Shown: positions 46,251-56,180, numbered from the stretch's first letter. The stretch: DNA of 64,000 nt from Paenibacillus sp. YPG26 (GCF_023704175.1 NZ_CP084530.1:2192001-2256000), one strand, 5' to 3'. Notes: generated by a model not told the origin, from the sequence alone. Numbers and translations: made by a program.

Positions 46251-47144
46251 ATGTTTGGAACTATGTCTTATAACAAACAAAAAACCATCATTATCGTGTC
46301 GTTCCTGACCATCCCTCTGCTTCTGCTGGGCTTATTCACTTACTATCCAGCAATCAAGCTCGTCTACTACAGCTTCACGAACTGGGACGGATACAGTCCA
46401 GAGAAACCATGGGTAGGCTTGGCCAACTACCGGGAGGTATTCAGCAATCCGGATATCTTCAAGGTATTTCAGCATAACTTTGCTTATTTCGTCATGGGTG
46501 TCGTGCAGAACATTATCGCGATCTATTTCGCTGTTATTCTGAGCAACCGCCTTCGGGGAAGAAATTTCTTCCGCATCCTCTTGTTCCTTCCTTATATCAT
46601 GAATGGTGTTGCGGTAGCCTTCATGTTCGGTTATGTGTTTGATACAACAAATGGCTCCCTCAACCTTCTGCTGGGTACGCTTGGACTGTCCGGTCTTGCG
46701 GATACTAGCTGGCTCGGTACAGAAGGCCTGGTGAACTACTCCCTCGCTTCCACGGGGTTATGGCGCTTTATGGGATATAATATGGTGATCTACATCGCTT
46801 CACTGCAGGCCATTCCGAGGGATATATTTGAAGCGGCAAAAATTGACGGCGCAGGCTCTATGCAGACTTTATGGCGCATCACACTCCCTAATATGAAGCC
46901 AGTTATTCAATTGAACCTGTTCCTTACCGTTACCGGAGCACTTGAAGTGTTCGATCTTCCATTCGTACTGACCAAGGGTGGTCCTGCCGGTGCCAGTCAG
47001 ACTTATGTACAACGGGTGGTTGAGACGGCCTTTGCCTTTAACAACTACGGCCTGGCTTCAGCCATGAGTATTATCCTGCTGTTCTTCGTTGTCTTTGTCC
47101 TCTTGATCCAGCAGCTTGTACTTAGCAGAGGAGGTAACAAATAG
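46251..47144 (+). CDS. Sugar ABC permease, MalF/UgpA type
   Basis: First membrane subunit of the sugar importer, 297 residues, with six main helices. The EAA loop reads IFEAAKIDGAGSMQTLWRITLP near residue 200. AAGAAGGT precedes the ATG. The next permease starts two bases after its stop. It pairs with that permease and an unlinked ATPase. Confidence 0.92.
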   Translation: MFGTMSYNKQKTIIIVSFLTIPLLLLGLFTYYPAIKLVYYSFTNWDGYSPEKPWVGLANYREVFSNPDIFKVFQHNFAYFVMGVVQNIIAIYFAVILSNRLRGRNFFRILLFLPYIMNGVAVAFMFGYVFDTTNGSLNLLLGTLGLSGLADTSWLGTEGLVNYSLASTGLWRFMGYNMVIYIASLQAIPRDIFEAAKIDGAGSMQTLWRITLPNMKPVIQLNLFLTVTGALEVFDLPFVLTKGGPAGASQTYVQRVVETAFAFNNYGLASAMSIILLFFVVFVLLIQQLVLSRGGNK

Positions 47145-47146
47145 CT

Positions 47147-47980
47147 ATGAGACAATCCAAATTCCGTGTAATAGATATCATCAAATACGTATCTCTGCTC
47201 ATAGGTGTATTCGTGGTCTTATTCCCTCCTTATGTGGTGATCGTGAATGCCTTCAAGTCTACGGAAGAATTTAACGGCAGCAGTTCGATGGCAATGCCTC
47301 AGAGCTTTTTCAACTTCGACAACTTCATGATCGTGTTCAAACGGGGTCATTTACTTAGCGGATTCAGTAACATTCTCATCATTATTGTAGTTGCGTTGGC
47401 CCTGAATATACTATTCGGTACGATGGTCGCGTACGTTCTCGGGCGATTCAGCTTCAAGTTGAAGCCGGTTATCTTTGGCGCCTATCTAGTAGCAACCATT
47501 ATCCCAAGCATTACAACTCAAGTTGCTACATTCGGGATTATCAAGAGCATGGGGTTGTACAATACGCTTGGAGCGCCTATCATTCTATATATAGGTGCCG
47601 ATGTCATACAGATTATCCTGTATCTGCAGTTCATCCGGAACATTCCTGTGGATCTGGATGAAAGCGCTATGGTAGAAGGTGCCTCTCTGTTTAAAATCTA
47701 CCGTTCAATCATCTTCCCTTTGCTAACGCCTGCGACCGCTACCCTGGTCATTCTGAAGACGATCAGTATCTACAACGACATGTACATTCCTTATCTATAC
47801 ATGCCAAAACAAAGTCTTGGCGTAGTGACTACCGTGCTCATGCGTTTCCAGGGTGTCAATACGGCCGACTGGAATTTAATATGCGCCGCGATCCTGGTCA
47901 TTCTGCTGCCTACTGTAATTCTGTACTTCTTCCTGCAGCGGTATATCTTTGAAGGCGTTACCAGTGGTGCGGTGAAATAA
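47147..47980 (+). CDS. Sugar ABC permease, MalG/UgpE type
   Basis: Second membrane subunit, 277 residues, six helices. The EAA loop is DLDESAMVEGASLFKIYRSIIFP near residue 168. Its ribosome site GGAGGT lies inside the end of the previous gene, so the two are translationally linked. It is followed after 33 bp by the sensor kinase gene, making one transport-and-sensing operon. Confidence 0.92.
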   Translation: MRQSKFRVIDIIKYVSLLIGVFVVLFPPYVVIVNAFKSTEEFNGSSSMAMPQSFFNFDNFMIVFKRGHLLSGFSNILIIIVVALALNILFGTMVAYVLGRFSFKLKPVIFGAYLVATIIPSITTQVATFGIIKSMGLYNTLGAPIILYIGADVIQIILYLQFIRNIPVDLDESAMVEGASLFKIYRSIIFPLLTPATATLVILKTISIYNDMYIPYLYMPKQSLGVVTTVLMRFQGVNTADWNLICAAILVILLPTVILYFFLQRYIFEGVTSGAVK

Positions 47981-48013
47981 CAGGCATATAGGGATGGAAA
48001 GGAAGGCTGCGAA

Positions 48014-49831
48014 GTGAAGTTCTCTAAGTTACGTGCTGCCCTGCACCGAGGATGGCTGTTCCTGGCCAACCTTTCCATGCAAAAAAAGCTGATCGTCATT
48101 TTTATCTTTCTGATATCCCTGCCGATCACTTATGTCAGCTATCTGTCTGCCCGATCCACATTTGAATCCGTACTTCAAAATGCAACGAACAATGCCGCCC
48201 AGATGACAACCAACGTCTCTGATACCATCGACGGATATGTTGCCGATCTTAAGCGGTATACCGTTCTTCCCTTGTATAACAAGGATGTTCAATATTATCT
48301 GGAGGAAAAAGGAACGAATTGGGACAAGAATGTCAGTATCTATATGTTCCTCAGTTACCTTAGCCATACCAAGGAAGAGATTACTGCTGTCTATCTCGTC
48401 GATAAATACGGAGCGGTATTCTATGACAAGGATACGACGATCACAGAGCTCTATCCCCATGAACAGATTGGACAATGGAACCAATTGATTCGGAATAACG
48501 GATCTTCCACTATACTTACAGGCAAGCACACGATCCGAACTAATCCAAGCGCTTCCAAAGATGTATTCACAGTTCTGCGCACAGTCAAGTCCGCCAGCAC
48601 ACTTAAGGATATCGGAATGATCGCATTCGATACGGATACGCGGATGCTCAAGAATATACTGGAGCCGGTGAACCAGGTAACACGTGGCAGTTCAATTATT
48701 GTTGATGATAAAGGATCCATCCTGTACGCCAGTGAGAACAGTAGCTTTGTTCCCTCAGAGCAGTTAGGGAGCCTAATGAAGCAGATCAAGTCATCTAAAG
48801 GCTCTTTCCAGTCGGAGATTGGCGATCATAACTATTTGACGGTATATACCATCTCTCCAGTGACCGGCTGGACTACCATTGTTAACATTCCGCTGACTCA
48901 TATTCTGTCATCCTTTGAACAGAACCGGTCGGCATTAATTGTTACCACTCTGATTATTATAGGTTTCGCTTTATTCGTGGCTACAATAATCTCATACGCG
49001 CTTACTAAGCCTCTCAAATCGATGGTACGCTTGATGAAGCAAGTTCAGCGGGGGAACCTTGAGGTGTCCCTTAATCCTAAATATAATGACGAGATTGGAC
49101 TGCTCGGCAGTCAATTCAATCGAATGATCACCCGGATAAAAGATCTGCTGGAAGAGGTCTCTCTTACCGAGAAGCGCAAGCAAAAAGCAGATATGCGGGC
49201 GCTTCAAAGCCAGATCAATCCTCATTTCATATATAACACACTGGAGTCCATCAGAATGCTTGCAGAGAGCAACGATGACCCCCGCGTCGCGGAGCTAACC
49301 TACTTGCTTGGTCTGCAAATGAGATATAGTATTATTCGAAGCGAAGCGACGGTAACGATCGCGGAGGAGCTTGAACATGTGCGGAATTACTTTCAGCTGC
49401 TGCAGATTCGTTTTCCGGGCAAATTTGATCTGGTGATTGATGTCCCTGACATCTTCCTTGACCTCCCCGTACTTAAGCTGGTATTCCAGCCTATTGTTGA
49501 GAATGCGGTATTTCATGGCCTGGAGAAAAAGGTAGGCCCTGGCCTTCTCACAATTTCAGCCCGGAATGTGGACGATACCGCCATCTTCTCGGTAGCTGAT
49601 AACGGGGTTGGGATGGATTCCGAGACTCTTCTCGCTCTCAATCAGAGTCTTCGGACTCCGAATACAGGAGAAAGATTCGGCATCGGCCTTCGCAATGTGA
49701 ATGAACGTATCTGTCTCCATTACGGATATACGTATGGTCTGCAGGTAGATAGTTCTCCGGGAGCAGGCACGGTGGTTACGCTTCGAATTAAAGGATTGTC
49801 CAAGACAGCACAGATGAACGATATAGGTTAG
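48014..49831 (+). CDS. YesM-like sensor histidine kinase
   Basis: Membrane kinase of 605 residues. Transmembrane helix at about 25-45, an extracellular Cache-like sensor to about 295, a second helix at 300-325, HAMP linker (residues 330-385), a His_kinase domain with phospho-acceptor His404 in INPHFIYNTLESIR, and a C-terminal HATPase_c (DNGVGMDSETLL; GIGLRNVNERI). The start is GTG 48014 after AAGGAAGG. This kinase class senses extracellular oligosaccharides, probably with the neighbouring binding protein, and controls polysaccharide-use genes through the following regulator. Confidence 0.9.
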   Translation: MKFSKLRAALHRGWLFLANLSMQKKLIVIFIFLISLPITYVSYLSARSTFESVLQNATNNAAQMTTNVSDTIDGYVADLKRYTVLPLYNKDVQYYLEEKGTNWDKNVSIYMFLSYLSHTKEEITAVYLVDKYGAVFYDKDTTITELYPHEQIGQWNQLIRNNGSSTILTGKHTIRTNPSASKDVFTVLRTVKSASTLKDIGMIAFDTDTRMLKNILEPVNQVTRGSSIIVDDKGSILYASENSSFVPSEQLGSLMKQIKSSKGSFQSEIGDHNYLTVYTISPVTGWTTIVNIPLTHILSSFEQNRSALIVTTLIIIGFALFVATIISYALTKPLKSMVRLMKQVQRGNLEVSLNPKYNDEIGLLGSQFNRMITRIKDLLEEVSLTEKRKQKADMRALQSQINPHFIYNTLESIRMLAESNDDPRVAELTYLLGLQMRYSIIRSEATVTIAEELEHVRNYFQLLQIRFPGKFDLVIDVPDIFLDLPVLKLVFQPIVENAVFHGLEKKVGPGLLTISARNVDDTAIFSVADNGVGMDSETLLALNQSLRTPNTGERFGIGLRNVNERICLHYGYTYGLQVDSSPGAGTVVTLRIKGLSKTAQMNDIG

Positions 49832-49842
49832 GGGGAATCACT

Positions 49843-51345
49843 TTGCTGCGTATTGTGATTGTAGATGATGAGGTCTTAATTCGCGAAGGGCTTGCGCGTA
49901 TGATTCAAAAAGAAAACATCGAATTCCAAATTACCGCCAGCCGCTCGGATGGGCAGCAGGTGCTTGATGAACTGGATCCCAATGAAATTGATGTCGTTAT
50001 CACTGACATTCGAATGCCCCAAATTGGCGGTCTTGAATTAATCCGGGAGCTCAAAGAAAGTCATCCCCGGGTCCGTACCATTCTGATGAGCGGCTTCACA
50101 GATTTCAATTACGCAAGAGAAGCAATCAAATATTCTGCTGTAGAATATTTGCTTAAGCCCATCAACAAGGACCAGCTGTTCGAGCTTCTATACCGGCTCA
50201 ATGATGAGAAAATCTCGGCACAGCTCAAAGAAGACCGACATCGCCGGGGTATGCTGTTATCTATCCTGCTCAGTAGATCCTCATCCCCTCAGCTCCTGCC
50301 CGAGCTTGTCATGCCGAGGCCTTTCTTCACCCTTATTGCCATCAAGCTGAGCAGAAGCAGCGACCTGCAAATCCAGCAGAATAATCAATCGATTGTTGTA
50401 GATCAATTGGAGCTTCAGGAGCGTATGCAGGTACTCATTTGTTATTCAGACAAGGAACTCACGGATCACGAGCTTAGAGTCTTCTGCAGCTCTATCATCT
50501 CTTATGTGTCGTCCAGACCTACTCTTCACATGGGAATAAGCCGTTCTTACCCTGATCTGTCGAGTCTGTACCCGGCCTACCAGGAAGCCAAGAAGGCTTG
50601 CGACAGGGGAATGTATAGTGATTCCTACTTATATATCGCCAACATTCAGGACCAGGAAGCTCCCCAATCCGGCACGCTAGAAAGGTTAGCCAGCAGCAGA
50701 GCTGAACTGATTCACGAGCTGCAGATTCTTAATCTTGAGAACGTGATGAAATGGATCAAGAACGGACTTCTCTCCTTGAGGTCCGAGCATGCGCCTCCGG
50801 AAGCCTATCTCAATTATGCTCAAATGATCCGGGAGACTTCAGCCAATGAACTGCAGGAGTTCGACTTGATCTACCGTTCATATACAGAGCTTGAGCAGTA
50901 CCTCCTTGAATGTATGAGTTATACCGAACTTGAGCACCAGTTCATGAATGCGTTCCTCTCTATGTTCACGGAGATACGAACGAAGCGGATGGGGATGGGG
51001 GCCAACGCTGTAGAGACTGTTAAGCAGTGGATATCCGCCAACTATAGTCAGCAGGCAGACCTCCATGAGCTAGCTCAAATGGTGTTCCTGACACCCAGCT
51101 ATTTAAGCAAGCTATTCAAGCAAGAGACAGGGATGACCCTGACTGATTATATGATTGAGGTCCGCATTAAGCGGGCGAAGCATCTTCTGAGGACGGAACC
51201 GGGGATGAAGATTCACAGCATTGGCGCAGAGGTTGGATATGCGGACCCTGCTTACTTCAACAAGCTGTTCAAGCGTATTGTAGGTGTAACTCCCAATACG
51301 TACAAGCAAATATCCAGACAATCCTCCGGCTTGATCTCCCCTTGA
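49843..51345 (+). CDS. YesN-like response regulator (AraC type)
   Basis: Response regulator of 500 residues. Receiver domain at 1-120 with acidic pocket VDDE and phospho-acceptor Asp55 in VITDIRMPQ; a middle region without known motifs; and a C-terminal AraC-family DNA-binding domain (about 395-495) with two helix-turn-helix units, the second including IGAEVGYADPAYFNKLFKR. The start is TTG at 49843 after GGGGGA, 11 bp behind the kinase. It likely activates the sugar importer promoter and perhaps the mannanase gene. Confidence 0.92.
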   Translation: MLRIVIVDDEVLIREGLARMIQKENIEFQITASRSDGQQVLDELDPNEIDVVITDIRMPQIGGLELIRELKESHPRVRTILMSGFTDFNYAREAIKYSAVEYLLKPINKDQLFELLYRLNDEKISAQLKEDRHRRGMLLSILLSRSSSPQLLPELVMPRPFFTLIAIKLSRSSDLQIQQNNQSIVVDQLELQERMQVLICYSDKELTDHELRVFCSSIISYVSSRPTLHMGISRSYPDLSSLYPAYQEAKKACDRGMYSDSYLYIANIQDQEAPQSGTLERLASSRAELIHELQILNLENVMKWIKNGLLSLRSEHAPPEAYLNYAQMIRETSANELQEFDLIYRSYTELEQYLLECMSYTELEHQFMNAFLSMFTEIRTKRMGMGANAVETVKQWISANYSQQADLHELAQMVFLTPSYLSKLFKQETGMTLTDYMIEVRIKRAKHLLRTEPGMKIHSIGAEVGYADPAYFNKLFKRIVGVTPNTYKQISRQSSGLISP

Positions 51346-51393
51346 ATCCAACAAGGGAGCTTCTGATCGGAGAGGATTACAGATATAATGAGG

Positions 51394-51425
51394 ACGTGGA
51401 TGCTTAGTCATCCACGTTCTTTTTT
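51394..51425 (+). terminator. Terminator of the sugar importer/two-component operon
   Basis: ACGTGGATG and CATCCACGT form a 9-bp stem with a 6-base loop, followed by TCTTTTTT. Confidence 0.9.
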
Positions 51426-51440
51426 GTGCTGAATCATAAG

Positions 51441-52127
51441 TCAGTTCCGGAATCGGTAGCCTGCCCCCCAGATGGTCTCAATATACTCCGTTCTAGCTGA
51501 TCCCGTCTCAAGCTTCTCTCTCAGCTTGCGGATATGAACAGTCACCGTTTGGGCATCGCCCAAGGAATCGAAGCCCCAGACACTGTCGAACAGATGATTC
51601 TTGCTGAAGACCCGGTTCGGGTTCTGGGCAAGAAAATGCAGCAGATCGAACTCCTTGGTCGTCAGTGTCACCTCATGCTCCTGCAGAAATATTCTCCGCG
51701 AATCTGCATCGATTCTGAGATCACGGATACGAATCTCGTTCGGCACAGCCTTTTTTCCAATTAACCGCTCATATCTGGCCAGATGGGCCTTGACCCGGGC
51801 GACCAGCTCTCCCGGCTTGAAAGGTTTAGTAATATAATCATCTGCGCCAAAGCCAAGTCCTTTTATCACATCAATATCTTCTTTCTTGGCAGTCACCATG
51901 AGGATCGGCACGTTCAGCTTGGCGCGAATCTGCTTACAGACCTCGAATCCATTCAATCCTGGCAGCATCAGATCCAGCAGGATTAGATCATACTGTCCGC
52001 TAAGCCCAAGCTCGAGCCCCTTCTTCCCGTCTGACGCGATATCTACCCGATATCCATTGACTTCCAGATAATCTCGCTCGAGCTCCGCTATAAGCTGTTC
52101 ATCTTCTACAATCAGAACACTCTTCAT
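51441..52127 (-). CDS. OmpR-family response regulator
   Basis: DNA-binding response regulator of 228 residues. Receiver at 1-120 with EDE pocket, phospho-acceptor Asp52 in LLDLMLPG and Lys in DDYITKPF; winged-helix domain at about 130-228 with the usual end EYIETIWGAGYRF. Its ATG overlaps the kinase stop (ATGA), so the pair is co-translated. It is the last gene of an operon with an ABC exporter and probably controls that exporter. Confidence 0.93.
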   Translation of the reverse strand: MKSVLIVEDEQLIAELERDYLEVNGYRVDIASDGKKGLELGLSGQYDLILLDLMLPGLNGFEVCKQIRAKLNVPILMVTAKKEDIDVIKGLGFGADDYITKPFKPGELVARVKAHLARYERLIGKKAVPNEIRIRDLRIDADSRRIFLQEHEVTLTTKEFDLLHFLAQNPNRVFSKNHLFDSVWGFDSLGDAQTVTVHIRKLREKLETGSARTEYIETIWGAGYRFRN

Positions 52128-53602
52128 GCTTGATCCCCCTCTTCATTTCGAATTAGCGGGAGTGTGATTTTGATACTGGTTCCTACGCCCTTCACACTTT
52201 CTGCCTGGATGCTTCCATAATGACCTTCAATCATCTGTCTAGCTATAGCCAGACCAAGACCGCTGCCTCCCGTATCGCTGTTCCGCGAAGCATCCTCTCT
52301 GTAGAATCGTTCAAACACGTAAGGAAGCGCTTCGGCATCGATTCCCTGGCCATTATCTGTGATCAAGAGGTTCAGGTAACCTCTAGACTCATAAGCTCTA
52401 AGCTGAATCTCCTTCTCGGACTTGTTCATATATTTCAAGCAGTTGCTGATAATATTCGAGAATACACGCCGGATCTTATCACGGTCAATCGAGATCTCCG
52501 TCTGTTCTGTGACTTGCAGATCACAAGCAAACTGGACCCCCTGTTTATTAAGCTCGAACCGTAATTCTTCTGACCAGTCCATCAAGAACGAGTGCAGATT
52601 GATCTTCTCGAAATGAAAAGGAAGACGATTAAGATCCAGCTTCGAGTACAGGAACAACTCATCGATCAAGTGGTCCATCTCTTCTGCCTTAAGCGAGATT
52701 ATATTCATATATTTTTGAACTTTATCCGGTGTATCCGCGATTCCGTCTCCAATTCCCGCTATATACCCACGAATCGCTGTAAGCGGTGTTCTCAGGTCAT
52801 GCGAAATATTCGAGACCAGCTCTTTGCGGTTCTCTTCATATTGATGCTGGGTCTCAATGGACTCCTTAAGCCGTACACGCATTTGTTCAAATGCCTGACT
52901 TAGCTCCCCGATCTCATCCTTGTTCGTAATTTGAAGGTCAAAGTCCAGATCGCCAGACTTGATTCGCTTGGTGGCATCCTTTAATTTGCGCAGAGGTCTG
53001 ATAATGCTCCTGGATACGAAATAAGTAAGCAGCGTGTGCGTGAGAATCAGTATAAATATCAGGCTGAGGAAAAGAATGAACGCGAACTTTTGCACAAAAT
53101 GGACTACAGAATTCACGTTAGTAATTATAAATACGGTCCCCGGATGACGATCATCGTAGATAAAATTGTATTGTGTCAATTCAAGCGACTCTGTGCCCAG
53201 CTTAAGCGCCTCATTCTTTCTGCCAGTGCTCTTGTCTTCATATTTAGCCAGCAGGGAAAGTAGATTATTGTTATTCAATGCGGGTGACACATATACGAAC
53301 TGGTCCTGCTTACGTACAATCAGATTGGAATTGCTGAGCTCGAGTTCATCTTCTATCTCTTCGAGATATTCAGTATCAGTCAACGTGGATGGGCTGATCT
53401 TCGCCGTCCTTCCGAGCTCCCTGACCAAGCGCTCAAGGTTGTGATCCTCATAATAATCCTGTGAGAAACCATATTTCTCATGCAGAGCCTGAAGATCACC
53501 TTTGAATACAAATGTCAGCAATATGGCCGTGATCACCATCATAATCAACGGGACCACCAGCATGGCTGCGTAAGACAAGATTAGTTTTAACCGGATGGAC
53601 AT
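52124..53602 (-). CDS. Sensor histidine kinase partner of the OmpR-family regulator
   Basis: Membrane kinase of 492 residues: helix at about 8-33, an extracellular sensor of about 130 residues, helix at about 170-195, HAMP, HisKA with His268 in SNISHDLRTPLTAIRG, and HATPase_c (DNGQGID; GGSGLGLAIARQM). ATG 53602 is chosen because AAAGGAAG lies at proper spacing; the ATG six bases earlier overlaps it. The large sensor loop sets it apart from the BceS-type intramembrane kinases. Follows the ABC permease gene by 18 bp. Confidence 0.9.
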   Translation of the reverse strand: MSIRLKLILSYAAMLVVPLIMMVITAILLTFVFKGDLQALHEKYGFSQDYYEDHNLERLVRELGRTAKISPSTLTDTEYLEEIEDELELSNSNLIVRKQDQFVYVSPALNNNNLLSLLAKYEDKSTGRKNEALKLGTESLELTQYNFIYDDRHPGTVFIITNVNSVVHFVQKFAFILFLSLIFILILTHTLLTYFVSRSIIRPLRKLKDATKRIKSGDLDFDLQITNKDEIGELSQAFEQMRVRLKESIETQHQYEENRKELVSNISHDLRTPLTAIRGYIAGIGDGIADTPDKVQKYMNIISLKAEEMDHLIDELFLYSKLDLNRLPFHFEKINLHSFLMDWSEELRFELNKQGVQFACDLQVTEQTEISIDRDKIRRVFSNIISNCLKYMNKSEKEIQLRAYESRGYLNLLITDNGQGIDAEALPYVFERFYREDASRNSDTGGSGLGLAIARQMIEGHYGSIQAESVKGVGTSIKITLPLIRNEEGDQA

Positions 53603-53620
53603 CCACATCTTCCTTTATCA

Positions 53621-54367
53621 TTAGACCTGGGTGCGATCAAATTTGTAGTAGCCCAGTGAATAGAACAACACACTGCTGGCGAGCAGGAACAAGGCGCCTG
53701 TGAACAGCGTACCTGGCCGCACATAGGAGCTAAGCCATAACATGTGCCAGTCTGTATAGTTCATGGGTGAGAACGCCGAGAAGGAGCTTAACAGAAAGGG
53801 TGCTATTTTGAAAGCCGCATACAATACAAGAGCTGAGATAACGAACCCGCTTACACTTTTGAAGAATTGGGCTATGAACACAAATACTGCAGATACCGCA
53901 AGCATCGCGGCAAAAGCGGCGGCGTAAGCGGTCAGGTTACTTAAGATTTCGCCGGAACCGTTCACAGTTCCTGCAACTAGATTGCATACGAACGTGGTTA
54001 TGAACAAAATCACCAGAATGCCTCCAACTGCCGTAGCCAGCGAGGCTGCCTTAGCCATGAATATATGAAGCCTTGTAACAGGTCTCAGGAACGCCAGCTT
54101 CAAGGTTCTCGAAGCTACTTCCTGTGGGAACAGATCTGCTGTGAGCGTCAGTATGACAAGAGGAATCCACAGGCCAGTGTATAGGCTTAACATCTCAATA
54201 GGAAATGATGGGCCCACAGCAAGCAGGGCAAGCAGCGGCTCTAGTCCTTTGAGGGCGAAGGCGATTAATACTGGGAGTACTGCCGAGAAGATGGCAATCA
54301 CGATGACCTTCCTGCGATAAAACAACAACGTAAGCTCGCTCATGTATGCGGCTGTCCACTTATGCAT
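53621..54367 (-). CDS. ABC-2-type permease
   Basis: Membrane subunit of an exporter, 248 residues, with about six helices; after TLTADLFPQEVASRTLKLAFLRP, typical of ABC-2/NosY-like permeases, come the remaining membrane segments. ATG 54367 overlaps the ATPase gene by eight bases, and a GGGGG ribosome site lies within that gene; a longer upstream frame lies inside the ATPase gene and is not used. The exported substrate is unknown; drug or peptide export is possible given the linked two-component system. Confidence 0.87.
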   Translation of the reverse strand: MHKWTAAYMSELTLLFYRRKVIVIAIFSAVLPVLIAFALKGLEPLLALLAVGPSFPIEMLSLYTGLWIPLVILTLTADLFPQEVASRTLKLAFLRPVTRLHIFMAKAASLATAVGGILVILFITTFVCNLVAGTVNGSGEILSNLTAYAAAFAAMLAVSAVFVFIAQFFKSVSGFVISALVLYAAFKIAPFLLSSFSAFSPMNYTDWHMLWLSSYVRPGTLFTGALFLLASSVLFYSLGYYKFDRTQV

Positions 54368-55100
54368 GCTGGATCGCCCCCTTCGGCTCTTGTTGAAGCT
54401 GCCCGATATAGAACGCCTCAAGAGACTGGTTTTCTGTTAGCAGGTCTGTAACATAGCCTTCCTTGATCAGCCGCCCCTGAACAACAACACCCACCCGGTT
54501 GCACAGCTGCTCAAGTTCATGAATCATGTGGCTTGAGATGAGGAACGTAGTCTTCTTCTCATAAGACATCATCTGTATAAGCTTGCGGAACATAACAACG
54601 CCTTCAATGTCAAGGCCATTCGTAGGCTCATCAAGGATCACGAACTTTGGTTCCGGCAGGACAGCCGCCGCGAGCGCTAGCTTCTGCTTCATTCCGGTTG
54701 AGAAGCTCTTGATCTTGTTATTGCAGACATTGGCAAGTCCAGTGAACTCCAGAAGCTCATCGATCCTGCGGGCTGTTACATGTGGGTGGAACCGGGCAAC
54801 ACTCCCGAGATACTGCTTCGCGCTCAGGTATTCATAGAAATCCGCTGATTCAATCATACATCCCACCTGCTCCAGAGTCTTGGCGTTGCCGACCCCGCCA
54901 TCTTCTCCGAACATGGACACAGTCCCCTGGTCATAACGGATCAATCCGGTGACCGCCTTAAGGAACGTAGTCTTGCCGGCCCCGTTAGGACCCAGCAATC
55001 CGTATATGTCCCCGGCTTGAAGCTCAAGGTCTATCTGCTGAATGCCTCTGGCATTTCCATATCGCTTGCCCAGGTTAACAGTCTTCAATATCGTGTTCAA
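54360..55100 (-). CDS. ABC exporter ATPase (DRA/CcmA-NatA type)
   Basis: ATPase of 246 residues: Walker A GPNGAGKTTFLKA near residue 37, signature FSTGMKQKLAL, Walker B FVILDEP, switch His in SSHM. The signature has T for the second G, common in this exporter branch. The start is TTG at 55100, after GGGGGA. There is only about 27 bp between the preceding terminator-like hairpin and the start, with no visible promoter, so expression may depend on read-through from the secreted-protein gene. Confidence 0.9.
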   Translation of the reverse strand: MNTILKTVNLGKRYGNARGIQQIDLELQAGDIYGLLGPNGAGKTTFLKAVTGLIRYDQGTVSMFGEDGGVGNAKTLEQVGCMIESADFYEYLSAKQYLGSVARFHPHVTARRIDELLEFTGLANVCNNKIKSFSTGMKQKLALAAAVLPEPKFVILDEPTNGLDIEGVVMFRKLIQMMSYEKKTTFLISSHMIHELEQLCNRVGVVVQGRLIKEGYVTDLLTENQSLEAFYIGQLQQEPKGAIQHA

Positions 55101-55127
55101 GTGTATCCCCCCAAATTAAGAAAATAA

Positions 55128-55161
55128 GGACAGACAGGTTGTTGAAGGCACCTGTCTGTCC
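55128..55161 (-). terminator. Hairpin between the secreted-protein gene and the ABC operon
   Basis: GGACAGACAGGT and ACCTGTCTGTCC form a perfect 12-bp stem with a 10-base loop, followed on the minus strand by TTATTTTCTTAATTT. Acts as a terminator or as a leaky attenuator upstream of the ABC genes. Confidence 0.85.
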
Positions 55162-55176
55162 CTCGGCCAATCATCA

Positions 55177-56112
55177 TTATTTATTAGTGTCTTTTACAGC
55201 TAAATGTCCGTTCCCGTGGCCTGATTTCAAGGTTTCTATCTTCTTCCCTTTCAGATCAAGGGTGTCCGGTGTTGTACTGCCAATGCCCGTGAAGTCTGTC
55301 TGCAGATGAAGGGTCAGCTTGTGAACTGCACCGCTGCTGTCTTTGCCTGACACTATGAGATCAGCTTCCTGATGCTCAATGTAATTAGATGCATTGACAT
55401 TCGCCTTCACAGAGACATGGTCAATCTTGATATCTTGAGTAAGCTGAGGAACCTCACTCTTCAATAGATCCTTATGGAACGGGCGGGTCTGGGACTTGCT
55501 GTCTCCAGACTGTAGCTCATCTCTATGCTTCGTAGCTTCTTTGATGGCCAGAGGGGCAATCGCATTGACAACGGCAGGAAGCTGCGCTTGATCAAGCTGC
55601 AGGGAGATCTGTCTGGAACCGTCCGCCGCCGAGTCCATGATCACGTAATCCTTCAGATTGCCGACCAGCGCATCAATCACGGTCTCTACCTGGCGTGAAG
55701 TTTCGGGGTCAGTGGCTCCCGAGTGATCCGTTCTCTTGAACCCGGCTTCATCGGTATGCTTCTTCACATAATAAGTATCGCTGTGATCCGGCTTCAGTAC
55801 AGTCTGATTATTCTGGCTGTAAATACTAACCTTCTGATGCTCTCCTCCAGCCGAGAAGTCCGTATTCCCGCTTGATGTCCCGTTCTTCAAATTCAGTTTG
55901 AACTGTGCATTCGCCGTGCCCAGAACCTTGCCGTTATCCTGAATAGAGGCCGCAGCTTGCAAGGTAACACTCTGAACCGTCTTTGTGTTCTTCAGAGCAG
56001 ACTTGTAAGCTTCATAACCGGATGTGCCTGCCATGGCGCTAAGACCTGTTGTCACCATTAACGCCGCACTAAGACCAACTGTACTTCCCAACACTAACCA
56101 TTTCTTTTTCAT
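55177..56112 (-). CDS. Secreted protein of unknown function, possibly linked to the ABC/two-component operon
   Basis: A 311-residue exported protein: signal peptide at 1-29 (core GLSAALMVTTGLS, end AMAGT), then a largely beta-rich body with repeated pairs such as KTVQSVTLQAAASI and TQDIKIDHVSVKANVN, recalling two related lipid- or cofactor-carrier-like halves. No lipobox and no enzyme motif. AGGAGG lies six bases before the ATG. A 30-bp near-perfect palindrome sits about 70 bp upstream. Role unknown; it may be the envelope component that the kinase monitors. Confidence 0.75.
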   Translation of the reverse strand: MKKKWLVLGSTVGLSAALMVTTGLSAMAGTSGYEAYKSALKNTKTVQSVTLQAAASIQDNGKVLGTANAQFKLNLKNGTSSGNTDFSAGGEHQKVSIYSQNNQTVLKPDHSDTYYVKKHTDEAGFKRTDHSGATDPETSRQVETVIDALVGNLKDYVIMDSAADGSRQISLQLDQAQLPAVVNAIAPLAIKEATKHRDELQSGDSKSQTRPFHKDLLKSEVPQLTQDIKIDHVSVKANVNASNYIEHQEADLIVSGKDSSGAVHKLTLHLQTDFTGIGSTTPDTLDLKGKKIETLKSGHGNGHLAVKDTNK

Positions 56113-56180
56113 ATATATCCTCCTGTGTTCTGTGATTAACTACAATTGCTATGTTAAAAGGAAAAAATAAATTGCCAGTG

